Assembly: GCF_021654795.1 (NCBI RefSeq)
Contig: NZ_AP025344.1
Span: 248,001 to 312,000, forward strand
Length of the DNA stretch: 64,000 bases
Direction of reading: 5' to 3'
Source: Paenibacillus dendritiformis
GTDB lineage: Bacteria; Bacillota; Bacilli; Paenibacillales; Paenibacillaceae
Positions within the stretch are counted from its first letter, which is position 1. The number at the start of each line of letters is the position of its first letter. This document shows, in pieces, positions 8,401-17,196 of the stretch. Position numbers and translations under genes: made by a program. The notes beneath the pieces were generated by a model. The model worked only from the letters and a program-made list of their open reading frames with translations, was not told where the DNA came from and searched no databases.

Positions 8401-9060
8401 ATGGAGTTTCATCTCATTGATGCGAAGGGGAAAAACCTATATTTCCCCGTCAATCCCGAGGAAGTGACCATCCGGAGGGAAAAGGGAATTGAGACCGTCA
8501 ACGTCATGTCATACGGGGAATTTGACTTTCCCAGCGGGGAGAAGGTGAAGGAAATCGCCTTCTCTTCTTTTTTTCCACAGGTGTACGATTCCGGGTATTG
8601 CAATTATGAAAATATCCCGGAACCGCACACGGCCATGAACTGGCTGAACAAGATGATCCAGGACAAGCAGCCAGTCCGTTTCATCATCACTGGCACGCCC
8701 GTTAATGTACTGGTTCTGGTGTCTGGCCATACCACCACGTTCAAGGGTGGGGAGCCGGGCGACATCTACTTTGAGCTCACCTTGAGAACTTGGCGGCGTG
8801 CAAGGGTGCATACGAAAGTACCGACAAAGAAGCCGGCAGCAAATAAGGCCCCTTCGCAAAGCGGGAAGACCACTCGACCGGATACGAAGCCGACGCCCAA
8901 GACGTATGTCGTGCGGAAAGGGGATACCCTATCAAAAATTGCGAAAATGGAGCTCGGCAGCAGTAGCAAGTGGAAGGCACTTTACGAGTTGAATAAAAAG
9001 GCGATAGGTCAAGACCCGAACAAAATTAAGCCCGGAACGAAGTTGGTGATGCCGACATGA
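8401..9060 (+). CDS. xkdP: LysM baseplate/tail protein, XkdP-like
   Basis: 219 residues. Residues 1-135 are the XkdP domain (FHLIDAKGKNLYFPVNPEEVTI; then a FELTLRTWRRARV end), followed by a basic proline-rich linker and a C-terminal LysM (about residues 168-218: YVVRKGDTLSKIAKMELG, KIKPGTKLVMP) that binds peptidoglycan. It joins the tube tip to the hub. Overlaps xkdQ by ATGA. Confidence 0.88.
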   Translation: MEFHLIDAKGKNLYFPVNPEEVTIRREKGIETVNVMSYGEFDFPSGEKVKEIAFSSFFPQVYDSGYCNYENIPEPHTAMNWLNKMIQDKQPVRFIITGTPVNVLVLVSGHTTTFKGGEPGDIYFELTLRTWRRARVHTKVPTKKPAANKAPSQSGKTTRPDTKPTPKTYVVRKGDTLSKIAKMELGSSSKWKALYELNKKAIGQDPNKIKPGTKLVMPT

Positions 9061-10172
9061 GTTATGAAGTGGTGCTGCAGAACAAGTATTATTTGCGGGA
9101 GTTGATCGAAAGCATCACGCTTAAGGATGCTCTCGATCAAATATCGTATCAAGCAGAAATAAAGCTCAAGATCCCGGCCACGGGTCTGAACATCGAGCCC
9201 GGGCAAGAGATCCGTGTGAGTGGCGTCCCATATGGGGCCGAAAAGATGGTTTACCTCTTGAATCCCGGCGTCGTTTGGGAATGCACAAGCAAAACCAAAG
9301 AATCAAAGCACATGGACGTGCTCATATACGATCGCACCATATACTTGGCGAGGTCAGAGGATGAATATCTATTCCCGGCCGGACAAACCGCGACCCAGCG
9401 GCTGCGGAAGTATGCGGCGGATTGGGGGATCAAGCTTTCGACAGTTCCGGACACCAAGACAAAGCTAAAAAAAGCCGTGTACCGCCCGAGACCGCTATAC
9501 AAAATGATTACTGCCGACTTGCAAGAAACGGTCAAATCCGGCGGGGATATGTACATTCCACGGATGACAACAACAGGCTTGGAACTATTCAAGGTGGGCA
9601 GCAACAAGACGGTGTGGGAGCTCCAATCGATTGAAGAGCTGACGCAAACGAGAACCTTGGAAGGCACCATCACCAAGGTAAAGGTGATCGGGACAGAAGA
9701 CCGGAAAGAAAAAACAAAATCCAAGTCGAGTGGGAAGGCCACCCCGGAGATACCAGAGGGCATGACGTTGGAAGAGTATGGGCGCCTATATGGGGCAAAG
9801 GTTCAAAAGGGCAGGGGTGGCAAGAAGCCCAAGGTCAAAGCATCAAAGGTTGAGCTGCCGTCCAAGATCCTCGCAATTGCAACGGGCCAGACGGCCAAGC
9901 TGGGAACGCTGCAGCGGATGGTCCAAGATGAGGACGTCAAAACACCAGCGGCGGCCAAGAAACTGGCTGAATCCATGCTTACAGGGATTCAGCAGACTTT
10001 CAGCGTCACGACCCTTGACTTGAACACAATTCGGGCTGGTGACGCCGTGAAGCTTAACGGGATGACTCTGATAGTCATGTCCGTGGTCCATGAGCTGGGG
10101 GAGCCCGGTCACATGACGCTTGAACTTGGCTCGACCGACTACGTAAAGAGGAGGTATTTTCTTGAGTACTGA
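9057..10172 (+). CDS. xkdQ: Baseplate hub protein, XkdQ-like
   Basis: 371 residues, coupled to xkdP (ATGA). The start (ELIESITLKDALDQISYQAEIKL) and the EDEYLFPAGQTATQRLRKYAADWGI segment are typical of XkdQ/YqbQ hub proteins related to gp27/VgrG cores. A lysine-rich loop lies near residues 215-255. It would form the central hub under the tube. The end overlaps xkdR by 11 bases. Confidence 0.85.
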   Translation: MSYEVVLQNKYYLRELIESITLKDALDQISYQAEIKLKIPATGLNIEPGQEIRVSGVPYGAEKMVYLLNPGVVWECTSKTKESKHMDVLIYDRTIYLARSEDEYLFPAGQTATQRLRKYAADWGIKLSTVPDTKTKLKKAVYRPRPLYKMITADLQETVKSGGDMYIPRMTTTGLELFKVGSNKTVWELQSIEELTQTRTLEGTITKVKVIGTEDRKEKTKSKSSGKATPEIPEGMTLEEYGRLYGAKVQKGRGGKKPKVKASKVELPSKILAIATGQTAKLGTLQRMVQDEDVKTPAAAKKLAESMLTGIQQTFSVTTLDLNTIRAGDAVKLNGMTLIVMSVVHELGEPGHMTLELGSTDYVKRRYFLEY

Positions 10173-10581
10173 TCCGTTTGATATTATCGCGCGGACCCTG
10201 CGTGGAGGAATGCAGATGCAGGCAGATGAGATGCTTTCCGGCGTCCCGGCCGAGCTGGGGACGATCACGGAGACTGGCCTCAAGCTCGACAACTTCAAGC
10301 ATGAGGTCCAGGACTACCTTGTGGCCGACTTCCTAGTTACGCTGCACCTTCCGGCCTTTTCGATGATCGGGACCACTGCATCGCCTGTGGACGAGGAAGG
10401 GGGCGCCAGCGGGCCGAAATCGCAGCGGGCGTTGTTTGAGTTTGAACCGACCCTGATTGAGCAAGTACGTGTCAATCTGGCCGCTGGGCTGCTGCCTGGC
10501 GAGCGTGTTCTGGTGCTGCCGACTAACGGCGGAGCTGATTTTGTGGTGATGTGCAGGGTGGTGAACAATAACAATGCCTAA
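10162..10581 (+). CDS. xkdR: DUF2577 baseplate protein, XkdR-like
   Basis: 139 residues from TTG 10162, which has GAGGAGG seven bases upstream and overlaps the xkdQ end. A C-terminal strand (LPGERVLVLPTNGGADFVVMCRV) is the conserved OB-like DUF2577 signature. This protein sits near the spike or hub of the baseplate. Overlaps the next gene by eight bases. Confidence 0.85.
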   Translation: MSTDPFDIIARTLRGGMQMQADEMLSGVPAELGTITETGLKLDNFKHEVQDYLVADFLVTLHLPAFSMIGTTASPVDEEGGASGPKSQRALFEFEPTLIEQVRVNLAAGLLPGERVLVLPTNGGADFVVMCRVVNNNNA

Positions 10582-11029
10582 CCTGTTCCCAGTGGATATT
10601 GAAAACGATTGGACGGAGGAGACGGAAGAGGCTACGGAGCCGGATGTCGCATTCGGCAGAAGCTGGCGTTTTGATTTCGAGAAGGGCGACTTCGTCATGA
10701 CCCCGACACGGAAAGTCGCCGCCGCAAACGAAACGGAAGCCTGGATCATGTGGTGCGAGAAAGCGATCCGGACGCCGCGGTACCGGCACCTGATATACTC
10801 ACGGGAGCATGGCGAAGAATTCGACAGTCTGATCGGAAAGGGGTACAGCCGGGCTGTCATCGAGAGCGAGATCCAGCGTATTGTGACCGAAACGCTGATG
10901 GTCGACCCGCGAACGGCCAGCGTCGACGGGTTTACGTTTTCCTGGTCCGGTGACGGCTGTCATTTCTCGTGCCGTATTCAAAATGTGCGAGAAGAGACGG
11001 AGGCTATTGAAGGGCGGGTGGAGACCTGA
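10574..11029 (+). CDS. xkdS: DUF2634 baseplate wedge protein, XkdS (gp25-like)
   Basis: 151 residues. It shows the DUF2634 pattern: SWRFDFEKGDFVMTP near residue 33, AWIMWCEKAIRTPRYRHLIYS around 55-75, and a FTFSWSGDGCHFSC strand late. gp25-like proteins start sheath polymerisation from the baseplate. The last base is shared with the start of xkdT. Confidence 0.88.
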   Translation: MPNLFPVDIENDWTEETEEATEPDVAFGRSWRFDFEKGDFVMTPTRKVAAANETEAWIMWCEKAIRTPRYRHLIYSREHGEEFDSLIGKGYSRAVIESEIQRIVTETLMVDPRTASVDGFTFSWSGDGCHFSCRIQNVREETEAIEGRVET

Positions 11030-12147
11030 TGGCGAATTTACCGCTCTATCTGCAAGAGCAAACCGAAGATGAAATTATGCAGCGCATGCTGGACCGTGTG
11101 CCCTCGGATATCGACGTTTCCGAGGGTTCTTTTATTTGGGATGCCCAGGCACCGGTTGCCTTCGTGTTGTCTGAGGCTGCGGTGTGGGCGCAGCAAGTTC
11201 TGGAACGCGGCTTTGCCAGTACGACTTTCGGGGAGTATCTGGACCTTAGGACGGCGGAGCACGGCGTAGTCCGGCGGGCGGCGGTGGCAGCCGTGGGGGA
11301 GGTCAAATTCAGCGGCACGGCCGGAAAGGTGATACCAGCTCAGACCATTGTCGCGACGCCAGCGGACGAGATATCGGGCGAGTCATCTATCGAATATGAG
11401 ACGACTGCAGCCGTGACGCTGGATGTCAATGGGGAAGGTATTGCAGCGATTCGTGCCCTCATCCCTGGCCGAAATGGGAATGTGCCCGCTGGCGTCATCG
11501 AGGTCATGTCCACCCCAATAGCCGGCGTGACGTCCGTGACGAATACTAAAGAGACAATCGGCGGGGCGGACACAGAATCGGACGAATCGCTTCTTGAACG
11601 CTTTTACGCCAGGGTCAGGAATCAGGGTACGAGCGGTAACAAGGCTCAGTACATCCAGTGGGCCGGAGAAGTGCCGGGCGTGGGGGGCGTTCAGGTTCAT
11701 CCTCTTTGGGACGGCCCGGGGACGGTTGGCGTCTATTTGTTGGACGTCGAGAAGCGCGCTGCATCTGACGAGATTGTCCAGGCAGCCCAAGAGTACATTG
11801 ACCCAACGATGGACGGGCAGGGAGAGGGGATGGCGCCAGCGGGGCCGATCGTGACGGTGATGGCAGCCGAGGAAGTACCGATCAGCGTCCGGGTGAAACT
11901 CACTCTGGCCAGTGGGGCTTCATTGGAAGAGGTGAGGACGCTGATACAGAACGGCACCCGTCAGTACCTGAAGCAGCTGGCCTTTGTTGATCCGCTTGTC
12001 CGCTACACGCGGATCGCCGCGGTACTCCTAGACATCCCGCCGATCATTGATTTTACGAGTTTGTCTATCAATGGCCTTAACGACGCTAATATCGAGATCG
12101 GCCCCGGCCAGGTAGCGGTATTGGGGACGGTGGATGTTTATGAGTGA
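11029..12147 (+). CDS. xkdT: Baseplate J family protein, XkdT-like
   Basis: 372 residues with the baseplate J pattern: an N-terminal DIDVSEGSFIWDAQAPVA segment, GTAGKVIPAQTIVATP, the central GGADTESDESLLERFYARVRNQGTSGNKAQYIQWAGEVPGVG stretch (residues about 180-225), and VTVMAAEEVPISVRV. It is a wedge component equivalent to gp6 of T4. The ends overlap both neighbours. Confidence 0.92.
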   Translation: MANLPLYLQEQTEDEIMQRMLDRVPSDIDVSEGSFIWDAQAPVAFVLSEAAVWAQQVLERGFASTTFGEYLDLRTAEHGVVRRAAVAAVGEVKFSGTAGKVIPAQTIVATPADEISGESSIEYETTAAVTLDVNGEGIAAIRALIPGRNGNVPAGVIEVMSTPIAGVTSVTNTKETIGGADTESDESLLERFYARVRNQGTSGNKAQYIQWAGEVPGVGGVQVHPLWDGPGTVGVYLLDVEKRAASDEIVQAAQEYIDPTMDGQGEGMAPAGPIVTVMAAEEVPISVRVKLTLASGASLEEVRTLIQNGTRQYLKQLAFVDPLVRYTRIAAVLLDIPPIIDFTSLSINGLNDANIEIGPGQVAVLGTVDVYE

Positions 12148-12700
12148 CCTTATAGCGAGCCCACAGGGCAGAGAGATGTTCTCCTTTCTTCCTGCCTACT
12201 ACGAGACGTCCCGAGTTATGCAGTCCGATATGCAGGCAAAGGGAGCGGAACTGGACATGCTTTTGCGGGCCATGGACGAGACTCTGGAGCAGTTCTTCGT
12301 CCGGACAGCGACCTGGGGGCTGGACCGTTGGGAGATGGAGTTGGGTATCCCGACGGAGAAAGGTAAACCGATCGAGCAACGGCGAGCGGTTGTTGAATCG
12401 AAGCTGCGCGGGGCAGGGAAATTCTCTGGTCGCCTCGTGAAGAGTGTGGCTGAGGCGTACGACGGCGGAACAGTTGACGTATCATTTCAACCAACTGAGT
12501 GGAGTTTCACGATTAAGTTTGTGGACACCATCGGCGTCCCACCTAACCTGGATGATCTGAAGATGGTCATCGAGGAGATTAAGCCGGCGCATTTGAAGGT
12601 TGAATATGAATTCAGTTATTTGCTTATCCGGGACATCCACAACGTGATGACAATCAATCAACTCCAAGAAACCAAGTTAAGCAAATTTGCAGGGGGGTGA
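12140..12700 (+). CDS. xkdU: DUF2313 baseplate/tail protein, XkdU (YmfQ)-like
   Basis: About 186 residues. ATG 12140 is six bases after GGTGG; an in-frame ATG at 12134 touches the site and is less likely. DUF2313 signature: REMFSFLPAYYETSRVMQ at the start, RTATWGLDRWEMELGIP in the middle, and a C-terminal LDDLKMVIEEIKPAHLKVEYEF. It belongs to the baseplate edge and is followed by the fibre gene, as in PBSX. Confidence 0.85.
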   Translation: MSDLIASPQGREMFSFLPAYYETSRVMQSDMQAKGAELDMLLRAMDETLEQFFVRTATWGLDRWEMELGIPTEKGKPIEQRRAVVESKLRGAGKFSGRLVKSVAEAYDGGTVDVSFQPTEWSFTIKFVDTIGVPPNLDDLKMVIEEIKPAHLKVEYEFSYLLIRDIHNVMTINQLQETKLSKFAGG

Positions 12701-12705
12701 GCAAT

Positions 12706-14085
12706 TTGGCCAATAATACACCTAATTTGGAGCTATACAAGGTAGACCCCATAACGGATGGGGATAAGACGTTTAACGTCACGACGATGTTAAATGAGAA
12801 CTGGGACAAGATAGACCGGGCAGCTGCTGACTGGGGCACTGCAAAAATCTTGCCCGCGAAAGCTTTTAAGGCCGAAGACGAGGGGGGCGGGTACCCCAAG
12901 GGTGTATCCATGTTTTACTTGGACTACGACGGCATGGATTTGGGGTGGCCGGTTAACAACGGGCAGGTTATCACTTTTGTGACAGGAAAAAACAGAGTGT
13001 CGCAAATGGTTTTTGAAACGAACATAGCCACACAGCGCATCTGGACGCGTAGGTGGTCAAGTACTCAAAAGGCTTGGTCAGCATTTCTCGAGCAAGAAAC
13101 CACGGCCGGATCGGCGGAAAAGGTAGCGCAGGCGTTGAAGGAGGCGAAGGCATACACCGACGAGAAGGCATCCGACGCTCCGGTCAAATCGGTAAACGGT
13201 AAGACAGGTGATGTAGCTCTGACTGCCGCGGATGTGGGGGCTGCACCAAAAGAACATAAACATGATGCATCCGATATCACAACCGGCACAATGGCGGCTG
13301 CACGTCTGCCTGCCGCGACCACTACGGGGCATGGAGTCGTGCGGCTTTATGACGGGGTAGACGGGCTCGCTCCTAATTACTCGGCTGCATCCCCCGTGGC
13401 TGTTAAACAAGTGTACGATGAGCTTTTATTGGTAAAGCAATCTGTCGTTGATGGCAAAGGGGTAATAGCGGAGGCCATCAACGGCAAAGGCGGCGGGCCA
13501 GTCTCCGCTTACAGTACGTTTCCCGAACTGGCCGCTGGAGTCAACCGAATACAGACAGGGGTACAAGTTACAAGAGCGAGATTACCATACAAGAGAATTA
13601 CAACCCCATCTGACTCCTTCGTTGGTAAATCAGATGATGCCATCATTGATATACCCGCCGGAGCAAAGACGGCATCGTTCTTTACTGTGCGGGACGGCGG
13701 GGTCGGCACATATGTAAGCTCTCATGCGCGTGGTTGTAGTACACGAGCAAGACTATATATTAGAGATACAAATGGCAGGGAGGTCGACATCGCCTATTCA
13801 GAAACATCAAACACTGAAGGCTCGCTTGCATTGTACGGGGACTCTTACGACATCCTGTGGATGATTATTGACCTCGAAAGACAAAATATTTTGTACCGTG
13901 GTGTTAAGCGAAATACAGGCACAAGCTCAAGCAGCGAAATACAAATAGAAGTCGCCATAACCTCGCTTAATGTGAGTGGTGGGCTTCAAATCAGGGGTAT
14001 GGGCGAACTGTACGAACGAGGCGTCACTGGAAACACGTGGGGTAGTGCTTCGGCATCTGTAAATTGGGAATACATCTTTGCATAA
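12706..14085 (+). CDS. Tail fibre / receptor-binding protein
   Basis: About 459 residues. Start taken as TTG 12706 because AGGGGGGTGA lies just upstream; GTG 12697 is in frame but falls inside that site. N-terminal attachment part (NTPNLELYKVDPITDGDKTFNV; MLNENWDKID), a fibre repeat region (KSVNGKTGDVALTAADVGA, then HDASDITTGTMAAARLP near residues 165-205), and a unique C-terminal domain from about 300. Motifs of the middle region recur in many Firmicute prophage fibres; the C-terminal part probably sets host specificity. Confidence 0.8.
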   Translation: MANNTPNLELYKVDPITDGDKTFNVTTMLNENWDKIDRAAADWGTAKILPAKAFKAEDEGGGYPKGVSMFYLDYDGMDLGWPVNNGQVITFVTGKNRVSQMVFETNIATQRIWTRRWSSTQKAWSAFLEQETTAGSAEKVAQALKEAKAYTDEKASDAPVKSVNGKTGDVALTAADVGAAPKEHKHDASDITTGTMAAARLPAATTTGHGVVRLYDGVDGLAPNYSAASPVAVKQVYDELLLVKQSVVDGKGVIAEAINGKGGGPVSAYSTFPELAAGVNRIQTGVQVTRARLPYKRITTPSDSFVGKSDDAIIDIPAGAKTASFFTVRDGGVGTYVSSHARGCSTRARLYIRDTNGREVDIAYSETSNTEGSLALYGDSYDILWMIIDLERQNILYRGVKRNTGTSSSSEIQIEVAITSLNVSGGLQIRGMGELYERGVTGNTWGSASASVNWEYIFA

Positions 14086-14142
14086 TAGTTCCACGAAAGC
14101 GGGGCTTGGCAACGAGATTAGTCCAATATTAGGAGGGATAGC

Positions 14143-14544
14143 ATGTATGTTATTTACGACCGAAATTATAGGGTAGAAACCATCTACCACAATCCTACAG
14201 AGGAGCAGATGTCAGAACCGGGGATACACGTCGAAGGCGAAATACCGCAACCGGAACATATTCTTGGTCTGCGGGCGGTGCTGAAAATCGACGTGGAAAA
14301 GGCTCGGCTTTATTATGACTATGAGCGCCCGGATACCTTGGAGTCAAAGCTGCTGGAACTGATGAAGGAAAACGTCGAAATCAAATTCGCCCTCGCCGAG
14401 CTTGCGGAGGCCCAAGAGAAAGATAATACGAATACCCAATTAGCTATTACTGAGCTGGCAGAAACTCAGGAGAAAGACATTACCAATACGCAGTTGGGTC
14501 TTACTGAGCTTGCCGAGATGAGCGTAGAAGGAGGTGAGAAGTAA
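14143..14544 (+). CDS. XkdW-position small protein with 19-residue repeats
   Basis: 133 residues, preceded by AGGAGGG. N-terminal globular part (MYVIYDRNYRVETIYHNPTEEQ), then a coiled-coil tail built from nearly identical units of about 19 residues, each running ELAE-Q-EKD-TNTQL-T (roughly residues 86-128). The unit can be seen at DNA level from about 14398. The stop overlaps the next start. Located where XkdW lies between the fibre and XkdX; precise role unknown, possibly fibre chaperone or accessory baseplate part. Confidence 0.6.
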   Translation: MYVIYDRNYRVETIYHNPTEEQMSEPGIHVEGEIPQPEHILGLRAVLKIDVEKARLYYDYERPDTLESKLLELMKENVEIKFALAELAEAQEKDNTNTQLAITELAETQEKDITNTQLGLTELAEMSVEGGEK

Positions 14545-14651
14545 TGGCACTCATTTATTGGGATTTGATTCGCAAGAGTCTCAAGAAAATCGAAGATGTA
14601 CCACTGCGTTGGAGATCTGCTGTAGAAGCGTTGTTGGAACAAGAAGCGTAA
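14544..14651 (+). CDS. xkdX: XkdX / CD1375-family short phage peptide
   Basis: 35 residues: MALIYWDLIRKSLKKIEDV at the start, then PLRWRSAVEALL. The I-Y-x-x-LI-x-x-x-K-x-IE-x-VP-x-RWR pattern is the signature of the XkdX/CD1375 family found after fibre genes of PBSX-like phages. GGAGGTGAG is 5 bases upstream and the ATG overlaps the preceding TAA. Function of the family is unknown. Too short for default gene callers. Confidence 0.8.
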   Translation: MALIYWDLIRKSLKKIEDVPLRWRSAVEALLEQEA

Positions 14652-14728
14652 GCGCCTGCCCTATGGTATGGCGCTATTTTATGCCCTCACGGCAGCGTGG
14701 GGGCTATTTCATTTGAGGGGGTTCAAGT

Positions 14729-15205
14729 ATGAATCATTTGAAAGAATTAGGGCTCACCGTCTGGACGGCTGCCGCTGGAGCCAATGCCAAAGAGGCGACA
14801 TGGGGTGCCGGTACGGCGTTTATCGGGACGTTGGGATCATTGCTCGGCGGCTGGGATCAGCCATTAATATTTTTGCTGGTTCTCATGGCTGCGGATTACA
14901 TTACGGGCCTTCTCGGAGCATTTAAAACTAAAACAGTCAACAGTGAGGTTATGTTCTGGGGCGGTATTCGAAAGATGACGATTCTGTTCGTGATTGGCCT
15001 CGCCGCTCTGATTGATTCATGGATTCAACCCGGTTCGCTCCTCTTCCGGACCATCGCGATATTCTTTTACGCTGGGCGGGAGGGGCTATCCGTCGTTGAA
15101 AACTTGGGAGTTTACGGCGTGGACTTGCCTCCGAAGTTAGTTTCTTTTCTGGAGCAGTTGAACGAAAAAGGAAAGGAAGTAGATGATCATGACCATCGAA
15201 ATTAA
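14729..15205 (+). CDS. Phage holin (holin_4-type)
   Basis: 158 residues with hydrophobic segments at about 26-42, 46-65 (LIFLLVLMAADYITGLLGAF), 84-100 and 108-120, and a charged C-terminal tail. The DYITGLLGAFKTKTVNSEVMFWGGIRKM stretch (read in parts) is typical of the TcdE/Phage_holin_4_1 group. It makes the membrane lesion that lets the lysin reach the wall. It overlaps the amidase gene by 23 bases. Confidence 0.9.
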   Translation: MNHLKELGLTVWTAAAGANAKEATWGAGTAFIGTLGSLLGGWDQPLIFLLVLMAADYITGLLGAFKTKTVNSEVMFWGGIRKMTILFVIGLAALIDSWIQPGSLLFRTIAIFFYAGREGLSVVENLGVYGVDLPPKLVSFLEQLNEKGKEVDDHDHRN

Positions 15206-15851
15206 GCAGCGATTGCTTCCAGACGGGCGGCCCAACAAGCCGAGCCGGTCGATGAAACCGCAATATATCACGATCCACAATACAGACAATAGCGCTCCGG
15301 GAGCTACAGCCGAAGCACATAGCCGGTATATCTTGAACGGGAGCGCGGGAGCGCAGAAAAGCTGGCATTACACGGTTGATGACAGAGAAGTCTATCAGCA
15401 CCTGCGGGACGACGAGCAGGGATGGCATGCCGGCGACGGCAGCGGCCCCGGAAACGCGTCATCCATCGGCATCGAGGTCTGCATGTACCAGGGCATGGAC
15501 GAGCCGAAAGCGTGGCAGCGGGCGGCGGGGCTGATCGCTCTGCTGTGCAAGCGGCACGCAATACCGGTCAGCCGTGTTGTACCGCATCGCCATTGGAGCG
15601 GGAAGGCTTGTCCGAGCCGGATACTGCCGCGTTGGGGAGAGTTTGAGAAAATGGTGGAGAAGGAGTTGGGGACATTGGACAAACCAAAGCAGCCGGACTA
15701 TGCCGGCCATTGGGCAGAGGCTTCGATCCGAAGAGTCATGAATGCGGGCATTATGTCCGGGCGCGGAAACGGCTTCGCGCCGAACGAGCCGATTACGCGG
15801 GCAGAAATTGCTGTTGTCGTGGATCGTATGTTGAAGTCCTCGGGGAAATAG
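15183..15851 (+). CDS. N-acetylmuramoyl-L-alanine amidase (endolysin) with SLH domain
   Basis: 222 residues from ATG 15183 (ATG 15189 is an alternative). Residues about 20-150 form an Amidase_2/PGRP-type zinc amidase: ITIHNTDN gives the first His ligand, SWHYTVDD and VVPHRHWSGKACP supply the others. Residues about 172-215 are an S-layer homology domain (HWAEASIRRVMNAGI, PITRAEIAVVVDRML), which binds pyruvylated secondary wall polymer in SLH-bearing Bacilli. The wall-binding module thus fits a host with an SLH-type S-layer, such as Paenibacillus. Confidence 0.9.
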   Translation: MIMTIEIKQRLLPDGRPNKPSRSMKPQYITIHNTDNSAPGATAEAHSRYILNGSAGAQKSWHYTVDDREVYQHLRDDEQGWHAGDGSGPGNASSIGIEVCMYQGMDEPKAWQRAAGLIALLCKRHAIPVSRVVPHRHWSGKACPSRILPRWGEFEKMVEKELGTLDKPKQPDYAGHWAEASIRRVMNAGIMSGRGNGFAPNEPITRAEIAVVVDRMLKSSGK

Positions 15852-15884
15852 CATATACTGGAATAAAATCCGGAGGCACCGGTG

Positions 15885-15927
15885 AAAAGGAGCTCTGCTG
15901 GCATTGTGCTGGTGGGGCTCCTTTTTT
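15885..15927 (+). terminator. Intrinsic terminator of the phage late operon
   Basis: AAAAGGAGC (15885-15893) pairs with GCTCCTTTT (15917-15925), with a partly structured loop, and runs into a T tract. It follows the lysin stop by about 35 bases and probably ends the long structural transcript. Confidence 0.75.
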
Positions 15928-16132
15928 TGCGCTAAAATTGGCCGGAAGATGGCCGGGAAGTAACCGATTACAGAGATTAGAATCAAGATAGCGAACGAAA
16001 AATGCGATTTTTGGGGTGCTTGGGATGACAAGGGGATGGACGAAAACAAGGGGTGGGAAAATTTTCTTAGCCATATGGGAAAATATGTGTTACTATTTAG
16101 TCAACAAGTGGTTAAATAAAGGGGGGAGAAGA

Positions 16133-16771
16133 ATGGAACCCACTGTATTTGATGTTGCCGACTACTTCTTGGATAGATACAAGCGTGAAGGGCGTGCGGT
16201 TACACACTTACAGTTACAAAAGATGTGTTATTATGCCCAGGCGTATTATTCGGCAGAGTACGGGGAAGAAATGTTTACATCTATATTTGAGGCTTGGGCG
16301 CATGGTCCAGTGAGTCCCGCCCTCTATTCCAGATACCGATCAGCGGGCTATCAGCCGTTACCATTTCCTACTTCTGTGAATATAAATAAATTTACCTCCT
16401 GCATGATGGAGGTAATGGATACAGTATGGAATAAATTTTGGGATAAAGACCCAAAATGGTTAGAGAAGCAAACGCATATGGAAATACCTTGGAGGCAAGC
16501 TCGCGGGGCTACGCCTTATGGTGAAAAATGTACAAATATTATCGACATAAATGTAATGCGAGACTATTATAAGGGACTGATTGGCATGAAGGAAAGAAAG
16601 CCGTTAAAGCCCTTGTTTAAACTCAGCCAGATAAAACAAGCAGCCAAGACGATCGATTTATCATCACGTGGTACTGATGAGGAGTATTTCGATGCAATTC
16701 AGGCAGAACTAGAACAATTTAAAGTTCTTCGAGAAAGGGCAGCTGGTGCATGGGAAAGAGAAAACGAGTGA
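16133..16771 (+). CDS. Panacea-domain (DUF4065/SocA-like) protein, probable antitoxin
   Basis: 212 residues from ATG 16133, which follows a strong GGGGGGAGAAG site; upstream in-frame codons lack one. N-terminal Panacea domain: VADYFLDRYKREGRAVTHL, LQKMCYYAQAYYSAEYG (about residues 24-45) and FEAWAHGPVSPALYSRYRS. Panacea (PanA) domains act as antitoxins/chaperones for many unrelated toxins, usually in two-gene overlapping operons in phages. The next gene overlaps by 22 bases and looks like a PemK/MazF-fold protein. Base composition is AT-richer than the structural genes, suggesting cargo acquired separately. Confidence 0.8.
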   Translation: MEPTVFDVADYFLDRYKREGRAVTHLQLQKMCYYAQAYYSAEYGEEMFTSIFEAWAHGPVSPALYSRYRSAGYQPLPFPTSVNINKFTSCMMEVMDTVWNKFWDKDPKWLEKQTHMEIPWRQARGATPYGEKCTNIIDINVMRDYYKGLIGMKERKPLKPLFKLSQIKQAAKTIDLSSRGTDEEYFDAIQAELEQFKVLRERAAGAWERENE

Positions 16772-17166
16772 AATACCCGTTCGATGATCGGGTATTTCAG
16801 TATGGGGAAATATATAAAGTAAAAGATGAATATGTTGTTTTTCCAGAAGAAAAGTATGTAACTAGAACACAGCATGAATCACGGTTGGTATGTATAATCC
16901 ATCACTGTGAGGCAAATTCCGACCCGCGAGCCTGGGTAATAAACGTAGCTCCATTATCAAGTTGCATTGAAATGAAGCGTGATAATGATTTGGAGATTAC
17001 ACCCCAAAAAGGTAATTACATAGATCGGACCTCGCTAATTAGGTTAGGTTGTGCCCAGCCACTTTTAAAAATTGATTTGGAAGGGCCGGTGGGGGTATTA
17101 ACTGAAACGCAATTACTCCAATTAACAGCGCTTCAAATTCTACTCACAGGAACTGAACTGGATTAA
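16750..17166 (+). CDS. PemK/MazF-like protein, probable PanA-partner toxin
   Basis: 138 residues. ATG 16750 overlaps the Panacea gene by 22 bases; a GTG at 16768 overlaps its stop and is an alternative. The layout is that of the PemK/MazF small barrel: YGEIYKVKDEYVVF, SRLVCIIHH, WVINVAPLSS (MazF-like vvPlTS position), then IDRTSLIRLGCAQPLLKIDL and a C-terminal GVLTETQLLQLTALQILLTG helix. MazF-type toxins are ribonucleases; I cannot confirm catalytic residues. The pairing with a Panacea gene makes a toxin role likely, but this is inference. Confidence 0.6.
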   Translation: MGKRKRVKYPFDDRVFQYGEIYKVKDEYVVFPEEKYVTRTQHESRLVCIIHHCEANSDPRAWVINVAPLSSCIEMKRDNDLEITPQKGNYIDRTSLIRLGCAQPLLKIDLEGPVGVLTETQLLQLTALQILLTGTELD

Positions 17167-17170
17167 AGAA

Positions 17171-17196
17171 AAGCCCCGGATTTCTCCGAGGCTTTT
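17171..17196. terminator. Bidirectional intrinsic terminator between toxin and ligase genes
   Basis: AAGCCCCGGA (17171-17180) and TCCGAGGCTT (17185-17194) form a ten-pair stem with one mismatch, with A and T runs on both sides. It lies between converging genes. Confidence 0.75.
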
